This document shows positions 46,196 to 54,346 of a DNA stretch of 64,000 bases, one piece after another. The DNA is from UBA1309 sp047605645 (GTDB lineage: Bacteria > Bacteroidota > Bacteroidia > Bacteroidales > Dysgonomonadaceae): the NCBI GenBank assembly GCA_047605645.1, contig JASGFJ010000011.1, positions 1 to 64,000 on the forward strand, in the 5' to 3' direction. The notes under the pieces are model-generated. The model searched no databases. It saw only the letters and a program-made list of their open reading frames with translations, and was not told where the DNA came from. Position 1 is the stretch's first letter; each line of letters opens with the position of its first letter. The translations under genes were made by a program, and so were the position numbers.

Positions 46196-46621
46196 ATGAA
46201 ACTTAATATGATTTTTATCCCAAAATCATGTTGTGCTTCATTTTTAAGCTTACCTTTGGCAAATAAAGATTGTTCAGAAATTCATTTGGAAAAACAAATT
46301 AACATACGGCTCAAAAGAACAGCTCATCTATTGATGTTTGTATTCATCGGAATTATCCTGATGAAACCTGTTCACTTGCTGATTTTCCATCATGATTTTT
46401 TCAAATCGACTTCAAGTCAACAACAAAAGAATTGTTCTGAAAATGAAGACTGTACAATTTGCCACTTCAACTTAGATTCTTCCACCGGAGCTTTTACACA
46501 AGAGGTATCTTCCTTTGTGGCTCTGATTACGGAAACTATCCATACAGAAAAAGAACAACATTTTTTGGGTTGTCTGATTCTACATACTGCTTCACGTGCA
46601 CCACCCATCGTAACTATTTGA
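46196..46621 (+). CDS. Small membrane protein with Cys/His motifs, possibly metal-related
   Basis: A 141-residue protein of unknown function. One membrane helix (about 44-62, AHLLMFVFIGIILMKPVHLL) is followed by HHDFF, a periplasmic C-x(5)-C-x-x-C stretch (NCSENEDCTICHF) and a C-terminal ASRAPP. This layout resembles small DUF2946-like proteins found next to copper or zinc uptake receptors. The N-terminal 40 residues are unusual and the true start may be later, for example the Met at residue 47. It lies 247 bp before a ZnuD-like TonB receptor on the same strand, which suggests a shared role in metal handling. Confidence 0.6.
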   Translation: MKLNMIFIPKSCCASFLSLPLANKDCSEIHLEKQINIRLKRTAHLLMFVFIGIILMKPVHLLIFHHDFFKSTSSQQQKNCSENEDCTICHFNLDSSTGAFTQEVSSFVALITETIHTEKEQHFLGCLILHTASRAPPIVTI

Positions 46622-46868
46622 TATCATTTTCTTTTCTTATACACACATCAAGTATAAATTCCAGTTCTGCACAAACTATATCATGATATATAGATAAAAA
46701 GCGGAAAGGGAACATCATTCTATCCTATATTTTGAAAAACAAATAGGAATAATACATAATAATAACAAAACATACAACAAACAAAGTTGAATCTGCATGA
46801 ATATATTCTGCTCATAGCTTTGAATTGCTCAGAAAGATCGCTTTGTTTAGGCTTAATAAAGATTTACA

Positions 46869-49259
46869 ATGAAATATATATATATTTTGCTGCTGGCAAT
46901 TATATCCACTCCGTTCTATACAAAGGCGGCAGAAATTGCAGCGACAGCAGGCACCACGACAACGCTAAAAGGAAAAATCCTTGATAATCAGACCGGAGAA
47001 GTTCTAATCGGAGTTAACATTTATCTTCCGGATTTAAAACGCGGAACAACAACCGATATGAACGGACAGTACACATTGGAAGGAATTCCGTCCATCAAAA
47101 CGACAGTCGAAGTAACTTATATTGGTCATCAATCCATAGTTCAAGTCGTAGACTTAACTAAAAATCACACGATTGATTTTAAGATGCTGGAATCGAATGC
47201 TTCGCTGGGAGAGGTGGTGGTCACCGGATTTACAGGAAATTCGCTTTTACGAAAAACTCCGGCACCACTGACTGTAATAACACCTCAGCAATTAAAGCAA
47301 GAATCGTCTTCCAATATCATTGATGCCATTGCCAAACAACCGGGAATTTCACAAGTGACCACAGGCTCCGGCATATCCAAACCGGTTATCCGCGGATTAG
47401 GCTACAATCGGGTACTGGTAGTCAACAACGGAGTTCGTCAGGAAGGACAGCAATGGGGTGACGAACACGGTATTGAGATAGATGCCCAAACTGTAAATTC
47501 GGTAGAAATACTAAAAGGGCCGGCCAGCCTGATGTATGGTTCGGATGGAATTGCCGGAGTAATAAACTTTCTGCCGGAACCGACACTTCCTCTGGGCAAA
47601 ATACAAAGCAATATTCTATCGGAATATCAGACCAATAACGGTTTATTACATTATTCGGTCAATAATGCAGGTAACCTGAACAACAATACATGGAATGTAC
47701 GTTATAGCGAAAAATATGCACATGCCTACTCCAATAAATACGATGGATATGTCTATAATTCAGGATTTCAGGAAAAAGCGCTGACCGGAGATTTCGGGAT
47801 CAACCGCAATTGGGGATATTCCCGTCTGAATTTAAGTATGTACCATCTTATTCCCGGAATCGTAGAAGGAGACAGGGATGAGACAACAGGGCAGTTTGTC
47901 AAACCGGTGAATATAAACGGGGAAGAAGGAGAAGAAATTGCAACCTCCAAAGACTTCAAAAGTTATAAACACGGAATGCCTTATCAACAGATTCATCATT
48001 ACAAAGCCACTCTTGAAAATAACATTCTCTTAGGACAAGGCAGTCTAAAAGCAATAATCGGTTATCAGCAGAACAGACGTCAGGAGTATGAAGACATTGT
48101 CAATCCGGAGGAATACGGGCTGTATCTGCAGCTACATACTGTAAATTATGATTTCCGGTATATTTTTCCTGAATTGAACGGCGTAAAACTCACGAGTGGT
48201 GTCAATGGAATGTTTCAGAAGAATCTGAACAAAGGAAGTGAATTTCTTATTCCGGATTATAACTTATTTGATGCCGGAGCTTTTGTAATCGGAAGTAAAC
48301 AATACGGTAATCTGGATCTTAGTGCGGGCTTACGCTACGACACACGGAGCACACTTGGGAAGGCTTTAACCGACGATTCACAAGTGAAATTTATCGATTT
48401 CACCCGTCGATTCAATGGGCTAAGCGGAAGCCTCGGTGCTACTTATCAGATTGACAACGCCTGGAGTACAAAACTAAATTTCTCGCGAGGATTTCGAGCT
48501 CCCAATATCAGCGAATTGGCTTCTAATGGAGCACACGAAGGAACCCTTCACTATGAATTGGGAAATAAGGAACTGAAAGCAGAAAGCAGCTGGCAAGCCG
48601 ACTGGGGACTCTCCTATTCCTCCAAAATCATTTCCATGGATGTGTCGTTGTTCGCGAATCGAATCAATAATTACATTTTTGCGCATAAACTGACAGATAG
48701 CAAAGGGGAAGAAATAACAACCGACGGGCTAATGACCTTTGAGTACGCAGCAGGAAATGCGCGCATTATGGGAGGAGAAATAAGTATTGACCTTCATCCG
48801 GTGGAAAGACTTCATTTCCAAAACACATTTTCTTATGTGAACTCCATCCAATTGCATCAATCAGACTCTACCAAATACTTGCCGATGACACCGGCGCCTC
48901 GTCTGACATCTGATTTGAAATACGACATTATCCGTCACGGCAGAACACTTGACAATACGTATGTAGCTATCGGACTGGAAACAGATCTCAAGCAGAACAA
49001 TATCTTTTCAGCTTATGCAACTGAGACTGCAACTCCTTCCTACACTTTGCTAAACGCATCCCTGGGTACTGATTTTCTTCATCGGGGCAAACGAGTAGCA
49101 AGCCTCTTTCTGACGGCCAACAATATCACGAATAAAGCTTATCAGAATCACCTGAGTCGTTTACGATATGCCGATGTCAATCAAGTAACAGGTCGTGAAG
49201 GAGTTTTCAATATGGGACGAAATTTTGGTATTAAGTTAGATATTCCAATAAATTTCTAA
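46869..49259 (+). CDS. TonB-dependent receptor, ZnuD-like (probable metal uptake)
   Basis: A 796-residue outer-membrane receptor. It has a signal peptide, a carboxypeptidase-regulatory-like domain (about 35-110, LKGKILDNQTGEVLIGVNI), a plug (about 125-235) and a 22-strand barrel ending in KLDIPINF. The plug segment GVRQEGQQWGDEHGIEIDA is characteristic of ZnuD-type zinc receptors, followed by VEILKGPASLMYGSDGIAGVINF. No SusD partner is present, which also argues against a glycan importer. Zinc is the best guess; copper or haem are alternatives. A bidirectional terminator follows. Confidence 0.9.
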   Translation: MKYIYILLLAIISTPFYTKAAEIAATAGTTTTLKGKILDNQTGEVLIGVNIYLPDLKRGTTTDMNGQYTLEGIPSIKTTVEVTYIGHQSIVQVVDLTKNHTIDFKMLESNASLGEVVVTGFTGNSLLRKTPAPLTVITPQQLKQESSSNIIDAIAKQPGISQVTTGSGISKPVIRGLGYNRVLVVNNGVRQEGQQWGDEHGIEIDAQTVNSVEILKGPASLMYGSDGIAGVINFLPEPTLPLGKIQSNILSEYQTNNGLLHYSVNNAGNLNNNTWNVRYSEKYAHAYSNKYDGYVYNSGFQEKALTGDFGINRNWGYSRLNLSMYHLIPGIVEGDRDETTGQFVKPVNINGEEGEEIATSKDFKSYKHGMPYQQIHHYKATLENNILLGQGSLKAIIGYQQNRRQEYEDIVNPEEYGLYLQLHTVNYDFRYIFPELNGVKLTSGVNGMFQKNLNKGSEFLIPDYNLFDAGAFVIGSKQYGNLDLSAGLRYDTRSTLGKALTDDSQVKFIDFTRRFNGLSGSLGATYQIDNAWSTKLNFSRGFRAPNISELASNGAHEGTLHYELGNKELKAESSWQADWGLSYSSKIISMDVSLFANRINNYIFAHKLTDSKGEEITTDGLMTFEYAAGNARIMGGEISIDLHPVERLHFQNTFSYVNSIQLHQSDSTKYLPMTPAPRLTSDLKYDIIRHGRTLDNTYVAIGLETDLKQNNIFSAYATETATPSYTLLNASLGTDFLHRGKRVASLFLTANNITNKAYQNHLSRLRYADVNQVTGREGVFNMGRNFGIKLDIPINF

Positions 49260-49280
49260 TCAACACCAGTCAATCAATAA

Positions 49281-49319
49281 AAAAACTCTGTTTACAACCA
49301 TTTTGTAGACAGAGTTTTT
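49281..49319. terminator. Bidirectional terminator between the TonB receptor and the nucleosidase
   Basis: A 17-bp stem with a single G-U pair (AAAAACTCTGTTTACAA with its complement at 49303-49319) and a 5-nt loop. T runs occur on both strands. Confidence 0.92.
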
Positions 49320-49321
49320 CT

Positions 49322-49885
49322 TTATTTACGTTCAAACCATTGAATGAAAGTAGCACGCGCATCAGCCAGTTTATCCGCCCAATGATTCACTGAATTTTCT
49401 CCGATTTTGTCCGTTACATATTTGACAGCCACAAAAGGAAGTTTAAATTCCTGACAGACTAAAGCATGTGCAAAAGCTTCCATATCAACGACATCTCCAT
49501 GAATCGTCTCAGCCTGAGTAACAAAACTATCTCCGGTGTTGCAGATTCCCCAATGATTATCTGACAGACTCCAGATTTGAGAAATATACCGACAGAAAGC
49601 TTCTTCCACTTCAATTTCATGAGTTAATCCGGGAAAATGGATAGCCTGAAAGTCTCTGTCGACAAAACGATTACAGACAAACACATCTCCTACCTGATGA
49701 TTCAATGTACCTGCCGTACCAAAATTTAGTACAAAATCGGGGCGTTCTTCACAAATAGCCTTTGTCAGATTCATCGCTGAAGCTGCTTTCCCAATTCCTG
49801 ACTTTACAAAACGAAGTTCACAACCTGCCAATGAAAAGGGAACAAACTCTTCATCTATCGCATAAATTACTAGGACTTTTTTCAT
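49322..49885 (-). CDS. Phosphorylase-superfamily nucleosidase (MTA/SAH nucleosidase-like)
   Basis: A 187-residue protein, shorter than the usual 230 or so residues of MTA/SAH nucleosidase. It keeps FGTAGTLN, the GDSF segment and VVDMEAFAHA, where the Glu-Met pair contacts the ribose. A catalytic Asp equivalent may be in VTDKIGEN. It probably cleaves the glycosidic bond of methylthioadenosine, adenosylhomocysteine or a related nucleoside. Repeat copy A abuts its ATG exactly. The stop lies 3 bp from the shared terminator. Confidence 0.82.
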   Translation of the reverse strand: MKKVLVIYAIDEEFVPFSLAGCELRFVKSGIGKAASAMNLTKAICEERPDFVLNFGTAGTLNHQVGDVFVCNRFVDRDFQAIHFPGLTHEIEVEEAFCRYISQIWSLSDNHWGICNTGDSFVTQAETIHGDVVDMEAFAHALVCQEFKLPFVAVKYVTDKIGENSVNHWADKLADARATFIQWFERK

Positions 49886-49985
49886 TCGATTTAATTTTTA
49901 CTCTTAGGTGGTATGGAACTCACCTGATTCTTTAATTATTGTTTTGGGTGATTTAATAAAAATCAGGTTTCGTTTCATAAAATAG
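49886..49985 (-). repeat. Interspersed leader-type repeat, copy A
   Basis: The best-preserved copy. On the plus strand it runs from the start codon complement through TCGATTTAATTTTTACTCTT, a hairpin (ACCTGATTCTT with AAAAATCAGGT around ATTATTGTTTTGGGTGATT), and the distal TTTCGTTTCATAAAAT. It supplies the whole leader of the nucleosidase gene. Confidence 0.7.
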
Positions 49986-50686
49986 CTTTTGGAATCAAAG
50001 ATATGAGAAATTTATCTTTTCGAAAAAACTATATCTTCAGAGAAAAGACTAGACACACAAAGTTGAATTTATTAGTAACCAAAGAAACATAAATCAATCA
50101 TAGTATTTTTCCGATTTTATTTTATATTGTAATAGCTGCCTTATAAGAGTGTATTATGTTTGAATAAAGTTTAATATTATAGAAAACGATTCGGTTATCT
50201 TTCCCATCATTCACTATATAAAACATGTTATCCCAAAGCAAATATTCTTCTCTCGTTATTCCATATTTCTATATTCTGGTTGTAACAATACAATAAAACT
50301 GAATTGTTTTCGGGTGAACGGAAGGATTTTCCATTACTCATCAGTATTATTAGTTTGACAAATGTTACCTCAATGTATTATATTCTGTAACCTCTGTCCT
50401 ATTTTCAGCTCCGATTTTAGCAAAAAAATCCCATTAACGGAGAATTCAAAATATCCATAAAACAGAGTATCCAGAGCTTAAATATATCGTCCAGAGCCGC
50501 TCCTGGCATATTCTTCAGAAAAAAACAGCCAAAATATTCATTGCTAGACCTTCATACAATAAAATAAAACAAATAAAGAAGTAAAAATCATATTTCAGGG
50601 ACAAGAGATAAAAGGAGAAATATTGAATTTACCAAATAAGAGGAATAAATTATCTATAATTGGGAGACCCCAAATAGCCTGAAGTA
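49986..50686. other. Long regulatory-looking gap ahead of the xylan operon
   Basis: About 700 bp, very AT-rich, with no gene. It holds a direct repeat TCCAGAGC (50470-50477 and 50490-50497, 20 bp apart), the second copy being part of an imperfect palindrome (CCAGAGCCGCTCCTGG). These are candidate activator sites. Confidence 0.4.
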
Positions 50687-50694
50687 TACTTTTG
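50687..50694 (+). promoter_or_regulatory. Predicted minus-7 box of the xylan operon
   Basis: TACTTTTG matches TAnnTTTG and lies 90 bp before the first GH43 gene. The minus-33 region has no good TTTG at the normal distance, which suits an activator-dependent promoter. Confidence 0.5.
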
Positions 50695-50783
50695 TAATTA
50701 AAGTTTATTATGAATACGAGAGCATTAAATTTAAATCAATACGAAAACGAAAAATAACATTTTATATTGAAACAAAGAGTACA

Positions 50784-52517
50784 ATGAAAAGAATTAATCT
50801 AAAACCAATTATCTGGACATTTCTGGCTTTTTTCCCACTCGTTGCCGGAGCGAAAGATGGAAATTCTAAATCACAATCGAAAAACATGCCTACATTTACA
50901 CAGTTTCTCTATCAGGGAGACGACGATGTATACAACGAAAATCCATTAGCAGAAAACGAATTTTACAATCCCATTTTTCAGGGTTGTTATCCCGATCCAA
51001 GTATTACCCGCAAGGGAGACGATTTTTATTTGGTGAATTCTTCTTTTGCCATGTTCCCGGGTGTACCTATTTTCCATTCGAAAGACTTAGTCAATTGGAA
51101 GCAAATCGGGCATGTACTCGATAGAAAATCTCAATTAAAAGTTGAAGATTCGGGAATCAGCGCAGGGATCTATGCTCCGGACATAAAATACAATCCGAAT
51201 AACGATACGTTCTATATGGTCACTACCCAGTTCTCAGGAGGAATGGGAAACATGATTGTCAAAACGAAAGATCCCTTGAAAGGTTGGAGCGAACCCAACA
51301 AATTGAAATTTGAAGGAATCGATCCTTCTATCTTTTTTGATGACAACGGAAAGGCCTATATTTTGCATAACGACGCGCCGGATAAAGGCAAAGAATTATA
51401 CAACGGACACCGGGTTATTAAAATATGGGAATATGACCTAACAACCGATCAGGTGATTCCCGGTACGGATAAAATCATTGTTGACGGAGGAGTAGATATT
51501 AAGAAAAAACCAATTTGGATTGAAGGTCCACATTTATATAAAAAAAATGGACGCTATTATCTTATGTGTGCTGAAGGCGGCACAGGAGGATGGCACAGTG
51601 AAGTAATCTTCGTAAGTGATAGTCCCAAAGGTCCTTATACTCCAGCAAACAACAATCCAATTCTTACACAAAGATATTTTCCCGCTGACAGGAAAGACAA
51701 AGTAGACTGGGCCGGTCATGCGGATTTAGTACAAGGAGCTGACGGCAAATACTACGGAGTCTTTTTGGCTATCCGCCCGAATAAGCAGAATATGGTCAAC
51801 AGTGGACGAGAAACATTCATTTTACCGGTTGACTGGAGTGGAGATTTCCCGGTCTTCGAAAATGGTCTTATACCTTTAGAGCCTAAGCTTAAATTACCAA
51901 AAGGAGTGACCAATCAAACGGGAAGAAATGGCTTTTTACCGAACGGAAATTTTACGTTTACAGAAGATTTTGCAGCTGCTAACCTGGATTACAGATGGAT
52001 TGGCATGCGTGGCCCACGCGAAGACTTTGTTCTGAAAAACCCAAAAGGTGGATTGAATATAGTTCCATACCCAGTGAATATTAAAGAAATCAAACCTATA
52101 TCTTCCCTTTTCTTCAGACAACAACACAAAAACTTTAAAGCAGTTGCCACAGTGAACTATCAACCGAAAACAAAAAATGATTTAGCAGGATTGACTTGCT
52201 ATCAATCGGAAAGGTTCAACTACGTTTTTGGAATCACATCGGATGGAAAAGACAATTACATAGTTTTACAAAAAACTCAAAAAGGACAATCATCCATCCT
52301 GGCCAAAGAGAAAATCAATGTTTCCAAGTCGGTACAATTACAGGTTCTCGCAAAAGGGAATGATTATTCTTTCAGCTATGCAGTCAATGGCAGCGACTTG
52401 AAAAATCTGGGAGGTACAGTATCAGGTGATATATTATCAACCAATGTAGCAGGAGGTTTTACAGGAAGTTTGATAGGCCTCTACACAACATCAGCCAATG
52501 ATGCGTGGGTAGAATAG
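50784..52517 (+). CDS. Exported GH43 beta-xylosidase/alpha-arabinofuranosidase
   Basis: A 577-residue glycoside hydrolase family 43 enzyme with a signal peptide (IIWTFLAFFPLVAGA). The five-bladed propeller carries the catalytic set: Asp71 in CYPDPSI (base), Asp180 in GIDPSIF (pKa modulator) and Glu247 in WIEGPH (acid). A C-terminal beta-sandwich (about 390-577) of the kind common in xylan-active GH43 follows. It probably removes xylose or arabinose from xylan fragments in the periplasm or at the surface. It is the first gene of the operon, with a long regulatory gap upstream. The exact subfamily and specificity are uncertain. Confidence 0.92.
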   Translation: MKRINLKPIIWTFLAFFPLVAGAKDGNSKSQSKNMPTFTQFLYQGDDDVYNENPLAENEFYNPIFQGCYPDPSITRKGDDFYLVNSSFAMFPGVPIFHSKDLVNWKQIGHVLDRKSQLKVEDSGISAGIYAPDIKYNPNNDTFYMVTTQFSGGMGNMIVKTKDPLKGWSEPNKLKFEGIDPSIFFDDNGKAYILHNDAPDKGKELYNGHRVIKIWEYDLTTDQVIPGTDKIIVDGGVDIKKKPIWIEGPHLYKKNGRYYLMCAEGGTGGWHSEVIFVSDSPKGPYTPANNNPILTQRYFPADRKDKVDWAGHADLVQGADGKYYGVFLAIRPNKQNMVNSGRETFILPVDWSGDFPVFENGLIPLEPKLKLPKGVTNQTGRNGFLPNGNFTFTEDFAAANLDYRWIGMRGPREDFVLKNPKGGLNIVPYPVNIKEIKPISSLFFRQQHKNFKAVATVNYQPKTKNDLAGLTCYQSERFNYVFGITSDGKDNYIVLQKTQKGQSSILAKEKINVSKSVQLQVLAKGNDYSFSYAVNGSDLKNLGGTVSGDILSTNVAGGFTGSLIGLYTTSANDAWVE

Positions 52518-52533
52518 AAAAGAACGAACGCAT

Positions 52534-52568
52534 AGAGCCGCAATGGTCTACTGGACAATTCCGGCTCT
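52534..52568 (+). other. Hairpin between the first two GH43 genes
   Basis: AGAGCCG pairs with CGGCTCT around a 21-nt loop. No T run follows, so it is more likely an mRNA processing or stability element than a terminator. Confidence 0.4.
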
Positions 52569-52706
52569 ACTGCCTTCGATAAAACGAAGCCTCATCAGAA
52601 ATATCGGCATAAAGAAAAAAACTTTGTCGTCTATCATTATTGTTTTCTTCGGAAAAAATACTCAATAAACTGAAATTAACCATTTTCCCTATTTTGCAAG
52701 AGACAA

Positions 52707-54314
52707 ATGAATCCACTGAAAACTATTGTCATTTTTTGTTGTCTTATAGCCACAATTTGTGAATGCAAATGCCAACATGTCACAAAGTATTCCAACCCAT
52801 TAATGTGGCTGGATATGCCGGATATGTCTGTGACGAGAAGCGGAGACGAATTCCATCTTATCTCAACGACAATGCATCTGATGCCGGGTGCTCCGGTTAT
52901 GAAATCAAAAGATCTTGTTCATTGGGAGATAGAGAGTTATGTATTTGACAGTTTAACCGATAACTCTAAATACAACCTAATCAATGGGAGTGTATACGGA
53001 CGAGGACAATGGGCCTCATCCATCCGATTTCATCAGGGCAAATATTATGTTCTTTTCTCTCCAAACGACCAGCCTTACAGATCATATATCTACACTTCCG
53101 ACACTCCAGCCGGAAAATGGAAACTACTTACCAGAAGTCAGCATTTTCATGATGCCTCTTTGTTCTTTGATGATGATGGACGCGTATACGTATTTTACGG
53201 AACAGGCTCGTTGAGAGAGCTCAACAGCGATCTTTCCGGTGTAAAAGAAGGAGGAGTAGACAAACAAATCTTCGAACGAGATTCTACAGAGACCGGTTTA
53301 TTAGAGGGTAGTCAAGTCATTAAATATAAAGGGAAATATTACTTGTTAATGATTTCCTGGCCGAATAACAAACCAAGACGTCAGGTCTGTTACCGGGCCG
53401 ATAAAATCACCGGACCTTATGAAAAGAAGGTGATTCTGGAAGATACTTTTGCAGGCTTCCCTTACGTAGGGCAAGGCTGTATTATTGACGACAAAAACGG
53501 CAATTGGCATGCTTTGATTTTTCAGGATCGCGGAGCAGTCGGGCGGGTACCACTATTGATGCCTGTCAGATGGGAAAACGGATGGCCGATGCTTGGAGAC
53601 AAACAAGGGAAGGTTCCAGCCAACGGGAATGTACCTTTACCCTCCTTTGACTCGGGAAAACGGATTATAGAAAGCGACGAATTTCAGGAAGCCAATTTAA
53701 AAATCAACTGGCAATGGAATCATAATCCGGAAAATGGATATTGGACTCTTAAGGAACGCCCGGGATACCTTCGCTTAAAAACAAATAGAATTGTACCGAA
53801 TCTTTATCTGGCACCCAACACCTTGACTCAGCGAATGGAAGGACCTGTCAGCTCCGGCACCATAGCACTGGATATCTCAAAGATGAAAGATGGCGATATT
53901 GCAGGCTTCGCAGCCTTTAATGGGCATTCAGGTGTTCTTTCGGCAGTCAAAGAAGGCACTCGTAAATTCTTAGTCTTGACCTCCGAAGAAGTAAACCTGA
54001 GTGAGAAAGAAAAAGCTGTATTGGGTGTTGATTCTAAAGAAAATGCCCGCCTTGAAATAAAAAACGATCTCATCTATTTGCGTATTGATGTAGATTTCAA
54101 TCTAGGGAAAGACTGGGCCTATTTTTACTACAGTGAGGATAATAAGCACTGGAATCGGATAGGTGCCCCTTTCAAAATGATTTTTGATTACAGAAAACTA
54201 TTTATGGGAACAAGATTTGCAATCTTCAATTATGCAACCAAATCTGTTGGAGGATATGTAGATATCGATTTTTTCAGGTTTACAAAAGACATTGACCCAA
54301 AACAGCCCCGCTAA
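52707..54314 (+). CDS. Exported GH43-family glycosidase
   Basis: A 535-residue GH43 enzyme with an N-terminal signal (MNPLKTIVIFCCLIATICEC). Likely catalytic residues are Asp39 (DMPDMSV), Asp149 (HDASLFFDD) and Glu200 (LLEGSQV). A beta-sandwich domain occupies about 325-535. The first motif is DMSV instead of the more common DPSI, which marks a subfamily different from the preceding gene, so the pair probably cleave different xylan side chains. It lies 189 bp after the first GH43 gene and 32 bp before the GH115 gene. Confidence 0.9.
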   Translation: MNPLKTIVIFCCLIATICECKCQHVTKYSNPLMWLDMPDMSVTRSGDEFHLISTTMHLMPGAPVMKSKDLVHWEIESYVFDSLTDNSKYNLINGSVYGRGQWASSIRFHQGKYYVLFSPNDQPYRSYIYTSDTPAGKWKLLTRSQHFHDASLFFDDDGRVYVFYGTGSLRELNSDLSGVKEGGVDKQIFERDSTETGLLEGSQVIKYKGKYYLLMISWPNNKPRRQVCYRADKITGPYEKKVILEDTFAGFPYVGQGCIIDDKNGNWHALIFQDRGAVGRVPLLMPVRWENGWPMLGDKQGKVPANGNVPLPSFDSGKRIIESDEFQEANLKINWQWNHNPENGYWTLKERPGYLRLKTNRIVPNLYLAPNTLTQRMEGPVSSGTIALDISKMKDGDIAGFAAFNGHSGVLSAVKEGTRKFLVLTSEEVNLSEKEKAVLGVDSKENARLEIKNDLIYLRIDVDFNLGKDWAYFYYSEDNKHWNRIGAPFKMIFDYRKLFMGTRFAIFNYATKSVGGYVDIDFFRFTKDIDPKQPR

Positions 54315-54346
54315 TGCGAGGATAGGAATATCATGAATAGAAAGAG

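Noticed and set aside
49886..49985. SAM/SAH-type riboswitch ahead of the nucleosidase
   Set aside because: The same sequence occurs before unrelated genes (dehydrogenase, RnfD-like), so a ligand-specific riboswitch for methylthioadenosine metabolism is unlikely.
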